Shown: piece by piece, positions 9,177-19,139 of the stretch | Numbering within the stretch: the first letter of the stretch is position 1 | How the letters are laid out: every line of letters begins with the position of its first letter | Assembly (NCBI RefSeq): GCF_900129375.1 | Contig: NZ_FQVN01000003.1 | Coordinates: 62,001 to 126,000, forward strand | Length of the DNA stretch: 64,000 nt | Direction: 5' to 3' | DNA from: Streptoalloteichus hindustanus | GTDB lineage: Bacteria > Actinomycetota > Actinomycetes > Mycobacteriales > Pseudonocardiaceae | Position numbers and translations under genes: made by a program | Notes under the pieces: model-generated | Database searches by the model: none | The model's input: the letters and a program-made list of their open reading frames with translations, nothing else | Told to the model about the DNA's origin: nothing

Positions 9177-10262
9177 ATGTCCGCCGTCCACGGCCCGCGC
9201 CGCCGGCCCACCCTGGACACGGTGGCACGCGCCGTCGGCGTGTCCCGGGCGACCGTCTCGAACGCCTACAACCGACCGGACCAGCTCTCCGCCCCGCTGC
9301 GGGAGCGCATCCTCGCGGTGGCCGAGCAGCTCGGCTACCCCGGCCCCGACCCGGTGGCCCGCAGCCTGGCCACCCGGCGCTGCGCCGCGGTCGCCTTCGT
9401 CCTCGGGACGCCGCTGTCCACGGCGTTCTCCGACCCCGCCCTGGCCACCGCGCTCGACGGGCTGGCGTCCACAGTGGACGGTCACGAGCACAGCCTGGTG
9501 CTGGTGCCGGGCGCCGGCGACGGCGGGCCGCGCCCGGAGGCGGTGGCCAGGGCCCAGGCCGACGTCGTCGTCCTCTACTCGCTCGCCGACGGCGTGCCGG
9601 CCGTCCGCGCCGCCGTCCACCGGCGGCTGCCGCTGCTCGTGATCGACCAGCCCGCGCTGCCCTCGGCCGCCCGGGTGGAGATCGACGACGAGGGCGGGGC
9701 GGCGGTCGCCGCCGAGCACCTGCTCGGCCTCGGCCACCGGCGGATCGCCGTGCTGGCCGTCCCGTTCTGCCCCGACCACGCCGAGGGGCCGGCCGACGCC
9801 GGTCGCGGGGCCACCGCGCGCCACCGCGTCAGCCGCGACCGACTGGCCGGCTACCTGCGCGCGCTCGGCGCCGCCGGGCTGGACCCGACCGCGCCAGCGG
9901 TCTGGGAGGCGCCCAGTTCGGCGCGGGAGGCCGGCCGGCGCGGCGGCCGGTGGCTGCTCGGCCTCGACCCCCGGCCGACCGCGGTGCTGTGCATGTCCGA
10001 CGAACTGGCCCTGGGCGCGGTCCAGGCGGCCAGGGACCTCGGCCTGTCGGTGCCGGCCGACGTGTCCGTCGTGGGCTTCGACGACACCCACGCCGCCGCG
10101 GTCGGCGACCCACCCCTGACCACGGTCCACCAACCGCTGGTGGAGAAGGGCCGCCGCGCCGGCGAGATCGCCCTCGGCCTGCTCGCCGGCGCCCCGCCGG
10201 GGCCACCGGTCCGCCTCCCCACCCACCTCATCGTCCGAGCCTCCACCGCGCCGCCGCCGTGA
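9177..10262 (+). CDS. LacI-family transcriptional regulator
   Basis: A 361-residue regulator. The N-terminal LacI headpiece reads TLDTVARAVGVSRATVSNAY, with a hinge helix ending GYPGPDPVARSLATRR. A periplasmic-binding-protein-like effector domain follows (LGLGHRRIAVLAVP, then RPTAVLCMSDELALGAVQAA and VSVVGFDDTHAA). Such regulators usually respond to sugars or nucleosides. ATG 9177 begins nine residues before the headpiece. No sugar-transport or catabolic gene is adjacent; the divergent protease is the only candidate target here. Confidence 0.9.
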   Translation: MSAVHGPRRRPTLDTVARAVGVSRATVSNAYNRPDQLSAPLRERILAVAEQLGYPGPDPVARSLATRRCAAVAFVLGTPLSTAFSDPALATALDGLASTVDGHEHSLVLVPGAGDGGPRPEAVARAQADVVVLYSLADGVPAVRAAVHRRLPLLVIDQPALPSAARVEIDDEGGAAVAAEHLLGLGHRRIAVLAVPFCPDHAEGPADAGRGATARHRVSRDRLAGYLRALGAAGLDPTAPAVWEAPSSAREAGRRGGRWLLGLDPRPTAVLCMSDELALGAVQAARDLGLSVPADVSVVGFDDTHAAAVGDPPLTTVHQPLVEKGRRAGEIALGLLAGAPPGPPVRLPTHLIVRASTAPPP

Positions 10263-10420
10263 CCCGGCCGCACCGGAACGACCGAGTGTCCACTGGAGAC
10301 GATCGAGCCGCCTCGCACGAGCTGGACTGAGCGATCAGTTCGGAACGATGCGCGCGGAGGCCCTGACCGAAGAGCTACGGGCACGACCGGATCAGCCACT
10401 CAGGACAGATGGCCGCCAGT

Positions 10421-10790
10421 GAATGACGGCCCGAGGAAGCACGGCAGCCCAAAAAGTTCTGGCATGACGGCCTTGCTTGCGGCGCAGTATGTTCCACGAT
10501 CACACCGTGCGTCGGAGGACCTGACTGGCGAGCTGCGGCCATCGCTGGAGCCGCTGATCCCAGCACATCCACAACGTTTCCGCTGGTCCGACCGCACGCC
10601 GACGACCGGGCTGTGCTGGAGGGCATCCCGACCGTGGTGCGCACGAGCATCGGCTGTGAGCGGCCACCCGCGCGCTGGTCGACGCCTTGGGCGCGCCGTG
10701 GCGGCGGATGGCCGAATGGCATGAAGCCGGAGTCTGACAGCAGCTCCCTGCGCCGCCACAAACCCGTTCCGAACTTCCCCTTGGTCCACT
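10421..10790 (+). pseudogene. IS5-like transposase remnant, copy A
   Basis: A broken 5' portion of an IS5-type (DUF4096-containing) transposase. In one frame LTGELRPSLEPLIPAHPQRF is readable, in the next DDRAVLEGIPTVVRTSIGCE, then APWRRMAEWHEAGV followed by a stop where the family has Trp. At least two frameshifts and a stop separate these pieces. About 60 bp of leader before the transposase start is also repeated in copies B and C. This is a dead element with no C-terminal half. Confidence 0.75.
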
Positions 10791-10810
10791 GAGGATAGAG
10801 AGGCTCCAGA

Positions 10811-11345
10811 GAATGACGCTCAAGAAAACACGGCAGCTCAAAAAGGTCTGGCGTGACGGCCTTGCTTGCGGCGCGGAGTGTTCCACGATCACACCGTGCG
10901 TCGGAGGACCTGACTGGCGAGTTGCGGCCATGGCTGGAGCCGCTGATCCCGGCATGTCCACGACTTTTCCGCTGTCCTGCCGCACACCCGCCGTCGACCG
11001 GGCTGTGCTGAAAAGCGTCCTGTCCGTGGTGTGCAGGGGCATCGGCTGCGAGCGGCCGCCTGCGCTGGGCGGTGCCTCGGGCGCGCCGTGGCGACGGCTG
11101 GGCGAATGGCGTGAGGCTGGTCCCCGACAACAGCTGCATGAGCGGCTGCTCGCCCAGCCGGGCGGCCGGACTGCGGAACTCCTCGGCAGGCTCGCACAAG
11201 GGGTCACACCGGGTCGATCCCGGTCGACCGGCACAAGCCCGGCTCCCCACCATCCGCTCATCGAAGCGGGCGTCAATCCCCTGGGCGGCCACGCTCACCG
11301 TTGGGTACCGCAACGTTGCCGCCCCGCTGATTCCCCTGAAGCGAA
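10811..11345 (+). pseudogene. IS5-like transposase remnant, copy B
   Basis: A tandem repeat of copy A offset by about 390 bp, starting from the same GAATGACG leader. It extends further into the transposase: WRRLGEWREAGPRQQLHERL is followed, in shifting frames, by DRHKPGS, HHPLIEAG and LTVGYRNVAAPLIPLK, which match the central part of IS5-family transposases. Multiple frameshifts make it non-functional. Two partial copies in direct orientation suggest nested insertion or unequal recombination followed by decay. Confidence 0.75.
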
Positions 11346-11480
11346 GTGATCCCGCTGATCTGGGGCGTGGTCGGACAGCCCCACCGTTGACCTGGACACG
11401 GGACTGGCCGGGCCAGCGCGCCGAGCTGATGTTCACCGGGCCTTCCTCAGACCGGCCCGCTTGATTCTCCACCTCCGCGA

Positions 11481-11640
11481 ACGCACGGCAGCCACAACGA
11501 TACAGCGTGACGGCTTTGCTTGTGGCGCGGGAAGTTTCACGATCACGACATGCGTGCGGACCTGACGAACGAGCTGCGGGCGCTTCTGGAGCCATTGATC
11601 CCGGGGCGCGGTCGGCACGCCTCACCATCGTGACCACGTC
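11481..11640 (+). pseudogene. IS5-like transposase remnant, copy C (short)
   Basis: A third, more diverged copy of the leader and first 25 or so transposase codons (LTNELRALLEPLIP). It ends abruptly near 11610, where the sequence changes to material with two TCCACT motifs. It has the same orientation as copies A and B. Confidence 0.6.
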
Positions 11641-11795
11641 CACTCAAGGTGGCCGAGCGTCCACTGAGGACAGACAAGGTGGCGCGCACAGGCCGGGCCG
11701 AACGGGACGGCGCACCGTTTCCGGTGCGATCAGGTCCGCAAAGACCGGGAAACCTCCCGCTCCCGGCCCACCGTGCTGTTCACGGTGGTGGGAGA

Positions 11796-12962
11796 TCATG
11801 CCGGGCTCGAAGGACGGTTTCCGGTCAGCCGCGCGACGAGCAGCGCCGACGGGACCATGAGCGCGACCAGGCAGGCGACCGTCGTCAGGGCGGTGGCCAG
11901 CGACGTGGCCTGGGCGACCGCGCCGACCAGGGGCGGACCGCCGAGGAAACCACCGTAGGACAACGTCGTCACGAAACCGATCTCCCGCGCGCCGCCCTGG
12001 CCGCTGGCGTGCCCGACCTGCCCCGCCAGGCCCAGTGCCACCGGGAAGACACCGGCCAGGCCCGTCCCGGCCATGGCGAACCCGAGGTAGGCGGCCGGCG
12101 GCCAGGGCAGCGTGACGGCGAGCAGGAGGCCCGCCGCCGCGAGCGAACCGCTGCCGGCCAGCAGGCGGGCGGGGCCGAGCCGGCGCTCGACGCGTTCGCC
12201 GAGCAGCCGGGTGACCACCATCGCCACCGAGAACACCGCGTAGGCGACCGCTCCGGCGGACTCGCTCGTTCCCCGTTCCCGCACCAGGAACAACGCCGCC
12301 CAGTCGGAGGAGGACCCCTCCCCGACCGCCGAGCACAACGTCACCAGGCCGAGCAACCACAGCACCGGCTGCCGGGCCGGGGCCGGGCCGGTGCGGGGCA
12401 GCCGTCGCCCGCCCGGCGCCGTCTCCGGCACCGACCGCGCCACCAGCGCCAGCAGGAGCAGCCCCACCACGGTCACGAGCGGGAAGTGCCGGTCCGGCGT
12501 CAGACCGGCCGCCGCGGCCAGCGCCGCCCCGCCCGAGCCCAGCAGCCCGCCCAGGCTGAACCCCGCGTGGAAGAACGGCATCAGCGGGCGGTCCAGCTCC
12601 CGCACGGCGGCCACCGCGGCCACGTTCATGGCGACGTCGAGGGAGCCGGCGGACACGCCGAGCACGAACCACACGGCGCCCAACTGGCCGGGAGTGGCGG
12701 CGAACCCGAGCAGGGGCAACAACACCAGGTAGCTGACGGCGGCCGCGGCCACCACCCGCCGCGCGCCCAGCCGCGCCGTCACCCGGCCCGCCACCGGAGC
12801 GCCGACGACGAGGCCGATCATCATGCACAGCAGCGCGAGCCCGAGCGTGCCGGGGTCCGCGTGGGCGCGTTCGGCCAGTGCGGGCACCCGGCCCGCCCAC
12901 GAGCCGTGGACGAGCCCGTTCGCGAGGAAGACCACGGTCACGGCGGTTCGCAGCGACACCAT
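11796..12962 (-). CDS. MFS transporter
   Basis: A 388-residue integral membrane protein with about 12 hydrophobic segments in two halves. The loop between helices 2 and 3 carries AGRVTARLGARRV, the degenerate MFS signature. ATG 12962 follows GGGAGGTGCTCG; upstream codons in the frame look non-coding. The composition resembles the small-molecule/sugar exporter or permease group without a recognisable substrate motif. It is divergent from the penicillin-binding protein at 13153, so a shared control region of about 190 bp is possible. The transported substrate is unknown. Confidence 0.88.
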   Translation of the reverse strand: MVSLRTAVTVVFLANGLVHGSWAGRVPALAERAHADPGTLGLALLCMMIGLVVGAPVAGRVTARLGARRVVAAAAVSYLVLLPLLGFAATPGQLGAVWFVLGVSAGSLDVAMNVAAVAAVRELDRPLMPFFHAGFSLGGLLGSGGAALAAAAGLTPDRHFPLVTVVGLLLLALVARSVPETAPGGRRLPRTGPAPARQPVLWLLGLVTLCSAVGEGSSSDWAALFLVRERGTSESAGAVAYAVFSVAMVVTRLLGERVERRLGPARLLAGSGSLAAAGLLLAVTLPWPPAAYLGFAMAGTGLAGVFPVALGLAGQVGHASGQGGAREIGFVTTLSYGGFLGGPPLVGAVAQATSLATALTTVACLVALMVPSALLVARLTGNRPSSPA

Positions 12963-13152
12963 CGAGCACCTCCCGCCCCCGAAGCGGGGTCGGCGCCCCA
13001 GCATGCCCGACGTCGCGGTCCCGTCGGGTCCCCCAGAGGGGTCGCGGGGCGGTCCTGGTCACACCCGTTTGCCGGAAACCAGATCTGTCGCCGATCCGTA
13101 CCATCCGGACAGCGCGGCGAGATGATCGCCGTGAGTTTGGGGGTTTTCGACA

Positions 13153-15048
13153 ATGCCAGACGAGAGACCGGCACCCGACAGGGGATCGTCGGGCCGAGGG
13201 TGGAAACGCGCTGTCCTGGTCACGGGGGGAATCCTGACCGTGGGCATCGTGGTCGCCGGAATCACGGTGTTATGGCCATCCGACAAACGGAGGCCGGCCG
13301 AGGGCAGACCCGCCCCGACCACCGGCTCGTCCGAGCACGCGCCGACGAAGGTCGCGCAGCACTTCCTGACCGCGTTCGCCAACGGCGACGTGCCCACCGC
13401 CGCGTCGCTCACCGACGCGGAGACGACCGCGCAGGCGGCGCTGAAGGACGTCCGCGAGGCGTTGCGCCCGACCGCGGTCTCCGCCACGGCGCGCTCGGTT
13501 TCCGTCCAGGACGCCAAAGCCAGCGCCAGCTTCACCGTGAAGTGGCAGTTCGGCGGCGATCGCGCCTGGAGCTACGACGGCGCCATGGAACTCGTCCGCA
13601 CCGACCGGTGGCGGGTCCACTGGTCGCCGTCGGTGGTGCACCCGACGCTCACCGCGAACCAGCGGCTCGGGCTGGGCGTGGACCAGCCCCGGCCGGCGTT
13701 GGTCGACCAGGCCGGCACCCCGCTGCTCACCTGGGACATCGGCGTCAGCGTTCTGCTCGACCGCGGGCAGGCCGGCAACCTCGACGACGTGGCCGGCCGG
13801 CTCGCCACCGCCCTCTCGCGGTACGACGCCACGGTGACCAAGAAGTCCATTGTGGATGGTTCGGCCGGGCTGCACCCCGGCACGCAGTACAAGGTGACCA
13901 CCCTCAGCGACCAGGACTACCAGGAGGTCAAACCGCAGATCTACACCCTGCCCGGCGTCTCCTTCCCCACCCAGACCTCCTTGCGCGGCACCGATCCCGA
14001 GCTTCGGTCCTTCGTGATGGGCAGCCTGCACAAGGACCTCGCGACGCGGAAGCCGGGCAAACCGGGGTGGCGCGTGGTCGCCGTCGACACCACCACCAAC
14101 AGCCAGACCGTGTTGCACGAGCAGCCGGGCGAGGAGACCCCCGGACCGGTCACCACGACGCTGCGCCCCGACCTCCAGAAGGCGGCGCAGAACGCCCTGC
14201 GCGGACAGGAGAAAGCCGCCGCGCTGGTCGCGGTCAAACCGTCCACCGGCGAAATCCTGGCCGTCGCGCAGAACGCGGCCGCCGACAAGCTCGGCGACGT
14301 CGCCCTCCTGCACCGGATGCCGCCCGGCTCGACGTTCAAGGTGGTCAGCGCCTCGGCGGTGCTCCAACACGGACTCGCGGCGGCGGACAGCCCGCTGCCG
14401 TGCCCGGGAGTCACGCACGTGGGCGGACAGCGGCTCCCCAACGAGAACCAGTTCGACCTGGGCACCGTGCCGCTGCGCACCGCGTTCGCCGCGTCCTGCA
14501 ACACCACCTTCGCCGAGCTGGCGGTCAAGCTTCCCGCCAGGGCCCTGCCCGCCGCGGCGGCGCAGCTCGGCCTGCTCGCCGACTACGACGTCGCGGGAAT
14601 CCGCACGGCCGCGGGTTCGGTTCCCGAGGCGGGCGAGAACAACCAGCGCGTGGAGGACGCCATCGGCCAGGGCAGGGTCGAGGCCACCCCGTTCGGCATG
14701 GCCGTCGCGACCGCCACGGTGGCCTCGGGGCGCTCCGTGACTCCGATCCTGCTGCGCGGCCAGGAAACCAGGGTGTCCGGCCCGCTGGCGCCACCGCCCC
14801 CGGGCGTCGTCGCCGCGCTGCGCGGCATGATGCGCGAGGTCGTGACGTCGGGCACCGCCAGGGAACTCGCGCGGTTCACCGGGCTGCACGGCAAGACGGG
14901 CACGGCGGAGCACGGCGCCGCCGGCCAGGCGCACGGCTGGTTCGTGGGCTTCCGGGGCGACCTGGCGTTCGCCGTGCTGGTGGTGGACGGCGGATCGTCC
15001 AAACCCGCCTTGCAGGTCACGGCGAACTTCCTCGACGCGGTGGGCTGA
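13153..15048 (+). CDS. Penicillin-binding protein with MecA-type N-terminal domain
   Basis: A 631-residue class B-type transpeptidase. One membrane anchor (residues 20-42) is followed by an NTF2-like MecA_N domain (about 65-160), a dimerisation/linker region, and the transpeptidase domain. All catalytic motifs are present: S393-T-F-K396 (in GSTFK), S448-C-N450 and K581-T-G. It cross-links peptidoglycan outside the membrane. The MecA_N domain occurs in low-affinity PBPs, so beta-lactam tolerance is possible. It stands alone and is divergent from an MFS transporter. The start is supported by the membrane anchor; the ribosome site is weak. Confidence 0.92.
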   Translation: MPDERPAPDRGSSGRGWKRAVLVTGGILTVGIVVAGITVLWPSDKRRPAEGRPAPTTGSSEHAPTKVAQHFLTAFANGDVPTAASLTDAETTAQAALKDVREALRPTAVSATARSVSVQDAKASASFTVKWQFGGDRAWSYDGAMELVRTDRWRVHWSPSVVHPTLTANQRLGLGVDQPRPALVDQAGTPLLTWDIGVSVLLDRGQAGNLDDVAGRLATALSRYDATVTKKSIVDGSAGLHPGTQYKVTTLSDQDYQEVKPQIYTLPGVSFPTQTSLRGTDPELRSFVMGSLHKDLATRKPGKPGWRVVAVDTTTNSQTVLHEQPGEETPGPVTTTLRPDLQKAAQNALRGQEKAAALVAVKPSTGEILAVAQNAAADKLGDVALLHRMPPGSTFKVVSASAVLQHGLAAADSPLPCPGVTHVGGQRLPNENQFDLGTVPLRTAFAASCNTTFAELAVKLPARALPAAAAQLGLLADYDVAGIRTAAGSVPEAGENNQRVEDAIGQGRVEATPFGMAVATATVASGRSVTPILLRGQETRVSGPLAPPPPGVVAALRGMMREVVTSGTARELARFTGLHGKTGTAEHGAAGQAHGWFVGFRGDLAFAVLVVDGGSSKPALQVTANFLDAVG

Positions 15049-15100
15049 CTCCTCCGAGAACCCGGCCCGTCGTTCCTCCCACGACCCCGCCGCCGCCGAG

Positions 15101-15131
15101 TTGACCCTGACCTCGGGTCAGGCCTCACACT
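15101..15131 (+). promoter_or_regulatory. MerR-type promoter/operator
   Basis: TTGACC at 15101-15106 and CACACT at 15126-15131 are separated by 19 bp, the over-long spacer typical of promoters remodelled by MerR proteins. The spacer holds a centred dyad, CCTGACC-TCG-GGTCAGG (15106-15122, 7-bp arms). It points toward the MerR gene at 15311, implying autoregulation with a leader of roughly 175 nt. Confidence 0.6.
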
Positions 15132-15310
15132 CGCCGCATGGCTTTCTCGACCAGCTCGGTCACGTCGAGCGGGACAGGCATGGCACCGGTCGGCAACACC
15201 GCACCGACCGCGACCGACACCTTCGGGCCGGGCATCCGGGGGTGTCGGTCACGCGCTGTGCGAGATCGCCGCGAGCCGCGAGCAGGACGTCGGTTGAGGG
15301 GATGACGCGG

Positions 15311-16090
15311 ATGACGACCCGTGGTGTCACGATCGGCCAGGCCGCGGCCTTCGCCGGAGTCACCATCAAGACCGTGCGGCACTACCACCAACACGGACTG
15401 CTCGACGAACCGCACCGCGACAGCTCCGGCTACCGCCGATACGGATCAGCCGACCTGCTGCGGCTGATCCAGGTCCGGACCCTGGCCGCCGCCGGCGTAC
15501 CACTGGCCGAGATCGGCTCGCTGCTCGACGCCGACACCGAGCGGTTCGCCGCCGCGCTCACCGACGTCGAACAACGCCTCACCGACCGGATCGCCGACCT
15601 GATCGCCCGCCGCGACACACTGCGACAGCTCGCCGACGGCGACCGGCTCCTGCTGCCCGACCGCGCCCTGGCCGTCCTGGACCGGCTCACCGAACTCGGC
15701 TTCGACCCCGAGTACGTGGCCAGCAAACGAGAGGCCCTGGTGCTGGCCCGGGCCCTGGCGCCGGAGTTCCTCGACCTCTTCCTGACCCAGCTCGAACACC
15801 GGCTCGACGACCCCGAGTTCGTCGACCTGACCAAGCGCGCCTGGGACGCGCGGTCCTGGGACCCGCACGACCCGCGAATCGACGAGCTGGCCTCCGCACT
15901 GGCCGACAACCTGCTGGCCCACCACGAGCACCTGGCGGTACCGGCGGGCCTGCGGTCCCAGTCCGACGACGTCATCCGGTACGGATTGATCAACCACCAC
16001 CGCGAGGACCAGGCGCCGACCTGGACACGGCTCAACGCGCTCGTCGAAGCCGAACTGCGTTCCGCGGGCGTACCCATCCCGTACCAATGA
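15311..16090 (+). CDS. MerR-family transcriptional regulator
   Basis: A 259-residue regulator. The N-terminal MerR helix-turn-helix and wing read TIGQAAAFAGVTIKTVRHYH, then GYRRYGSADLLRLIQVRTL. A coiled dimerisation helix follows (residues 70-110), then a long C-terminal region resembling the TipAS-like or unknown effector domains of actinomycete MerR proteins. ATG 15311 has GAGGGG at good spacing; ATG 15302 is also in frame. No target gene follows in the same direction before the convergent gene at 16240. The operator at 15101 suggests it controls itself. Confidence 0.88.
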   Translation: MTTRGVTIGQAAAFAGVTIKTVRHYHQHGLLDEPHRDSSGYRRYGSADLLRLIQVRTLAAAGVPLAEIGSLLDADTERFAAALTDVEQRLTDRIADLIARRDTLRQLADGDRLLLPDRALAVLDRLTELGFDPEYVASKREALVLARALAPEFLDLFLTQLEHRLDDPEFVDLTKRAWDARSWDPHDPRIDELASALADNLLAHHEHLAVPAGLRSQSDDVIRYGLINHHREDQAPTWTRLNALVEAELRSAGVPIPYQ

Positions 16091-16153
16091 CGGCGGTCCG
16101 ACACCCCGGCCGGACGAGCGACGTCAAACCCAGTGCCAACCCAGCGGCCGACC

Positions 16154-16202
16154 TTCCGCCGCACTTGAGCAAATGACCCTGCGGTGCCCAAGTGCGGCGG
16201 AA
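16154..16202. terminator. Bidirectional terminator-like inverted repeat
   Basis: TTCCGCCGCACTTG (16154-16167) is perfectly complementary to CAAGTGCGGCGGAA (16189-16202), with a 21-nt loop. It lies between the convergent ends of the MerR gene and the secreted-protein gene. The A/T ends suit termination on both strands. Confidence 0.65.
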
Positions 16203-16239
16203 ATGCCCATCCTCACGGGGAACCGGTGCGGTCAGCGGA

Positions 16240-17175
16240 TCAGCGCGGGTCCCAGGGGTTGGCCCGTTGGTCGTCGATGGCCACCCACGTGCGGGAGACG
16301 TTGCCCGAGGCCCACCAGCCCCACCCGCCACCACCGTCGTGGTGCTCGCCCATCCGCCACCCGGCGCCGAAGTGCAGCGCGCAGTAGGAGTCGGCGGCGG
16401 CGCGGGAGGTCAGCGAGGCACCGGCGATCGCCGGCGCGAGCCGGACCTCGCCCCCGGCCCACCCGTTGTAGTAGTCGAACGGGTTGAGCCCGCCCGGGTT
16501 CGCCCTGCCGTCCTGGCGGAGGCAGAGCACGGGAAGCCGGGCGCCGACCGGGGTGTCGCCCACGTAGCCCTCGCTGCGCTGGTCGGCGTGCACGTTGACC
16601 AGGTCGCGGTTCGTCTCCTGCCGGGCCACCACCCAGGTGTACGCCTTGCCGGTGGTGGTGTCCCACGGGTTCGACCGCTGGTTGTGCACGGAGGACCAGA
16701 ACCGGTTGATGTTGCCGGCGGCCCACCAGCTCCAGCCGCCACCACCGTCGTGGAACTCGGCCATCCGGTAGCCGGCGCCGAACTGCCGCGCGCACAGGGC
16801 GTCGGCCGAGCCGCGCGAGGTCAGCGACCACCCGGAGACCGGGCGCGTGATCTGCACGGTGCCGCCGCTCCACCCGGCGTGGAAGTCGGGGGTGATCCCG
16901 GGCGGGACCGGCAGGTTCTGCTTCTCCAGGCACAGCACGGGAAGTTCGGTGTCGCACGGGGTGTCGCCCCGGTACGGGTCGCTGTGCTGGTCGTGGCCGA
17001 CGTGGACGAGGTCGCCGGTCCAGCGCTGCTCACGGATCGTCCAGGTCATGCCGACGCAGGGGCCGGGACGCCGGGCGGACGGACCGGACGCCACCGCCCC
17101 CGACGGCGTCACCACCGCGAACGCGGCGATCCATGCCAGCATCACGACGACCGCGGTGAACGGTCTTCGGGTCAC
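16240..17175 (-). CDS. Secreted protein with two homologous aromatic-rich repeats
   Basis: A 311-residue exported protein with a signal peptide in residues 1-30. It carries two tandem repeats of about 125 residues. Each has the order GDTP..LPVLCL, then GW(S/A)GG.V, then LTSR..AD..CA..FGAG.RM, then HDGGGGW.WWA.GN, then QR.NPWD. The repeats share a clear majority of glycine, tryptophan and cysteine positions. GTG 17175 follows GAAGGAGCACCC. Similar actinomycete proteins are often mislabelled flagellar hook-length control proteins; nothing flagellar is present. A cell-surface or carbohydrate-binding role is only a guess. Confidence 0.8.
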   Translation of the reverse strand: MTRRPFTAVVVMLAWIAAFAVVTPSGAVASGPSARRPGPCVGMTWTIREQRWTGDLVHVGHDQHSDPYRGDTPCDTELPVLCLEKQNLPVPPGITPDFHAGWSGGTVQITRPVSGWSLTSRGSADALCARQFGAGYRMAEFHDGGGGWSWWAAGNINRFWSSVHNQRSNPWDTTTGKAYTWVVARQETNRDLVNVHADQRSEGYVGDTPVGARLPVLCLRQDGRANPGGLNPFDYYNGWAGGEVRLAPAIAGASLTSRAAADSYCALHFGAGWRMGEHHDGGGGWGWWASGNVSRTWVAIDDQRANPWDPR

Positions 17176-17325
17176 GGGTGCTCCTTCGACGCTTGCGGGC
17201 ACGAAGGCACGGCGGGACGACGGGAGGGGCGAACCCGCGACCTCGGCCCGGAAACCCCGCCGGCGCCGCCGTGTCCGGTCGATCGGGTCCGTCGCGTCGT
17301 CGTGCCACTGACCGAACCACGGTAG

Positions 17326-18948
<1,623 letters not shown>

Positions 18949-19006
18949 GCGACGAGCCCGGGAGGCGCCGAAACACGAACCACACGTAGTTCTCCCAGGA
19001 TGGAGG

Positions 19007-19038
19007 GTTGTGGCGGGGACGCGGTCCCCCGCCACAAC
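19007..19038 (+). terminator. Terminator after the aminopeptidase gene
   Basis: GTTGTGGCGGGG (19007-19018) pairs perfectly with CCCCGCCACAAC (19027-19038) across an 8-nt loop. It starts 59 bp past the aminopeptidase stop. Confidence 0.7.
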
Positions 19039-19139
19039 TCTCCGTCGCGCGCGCACAAGTAGGCCGATCAGCCCTACCTGACCATCGTCCGCCCCAGTCA
19101 TCCTCGACGTGCCGCCGCTGTACCAGTCGAGGAGAGACG

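Noticed and set aside
11649-15104. Plus-strand open frame of 1151 codons spanning the MFS and PBP genes
   Set aside because: It covers two unrelated genes in other frames and has no domain; composition is shadow-like.
15138-15305. Small protein encoded in the MerR leader (from ATG 15138)
   Set aside because: The 55-codon frame has no ribosome site and no coding character; kept only as a remark.
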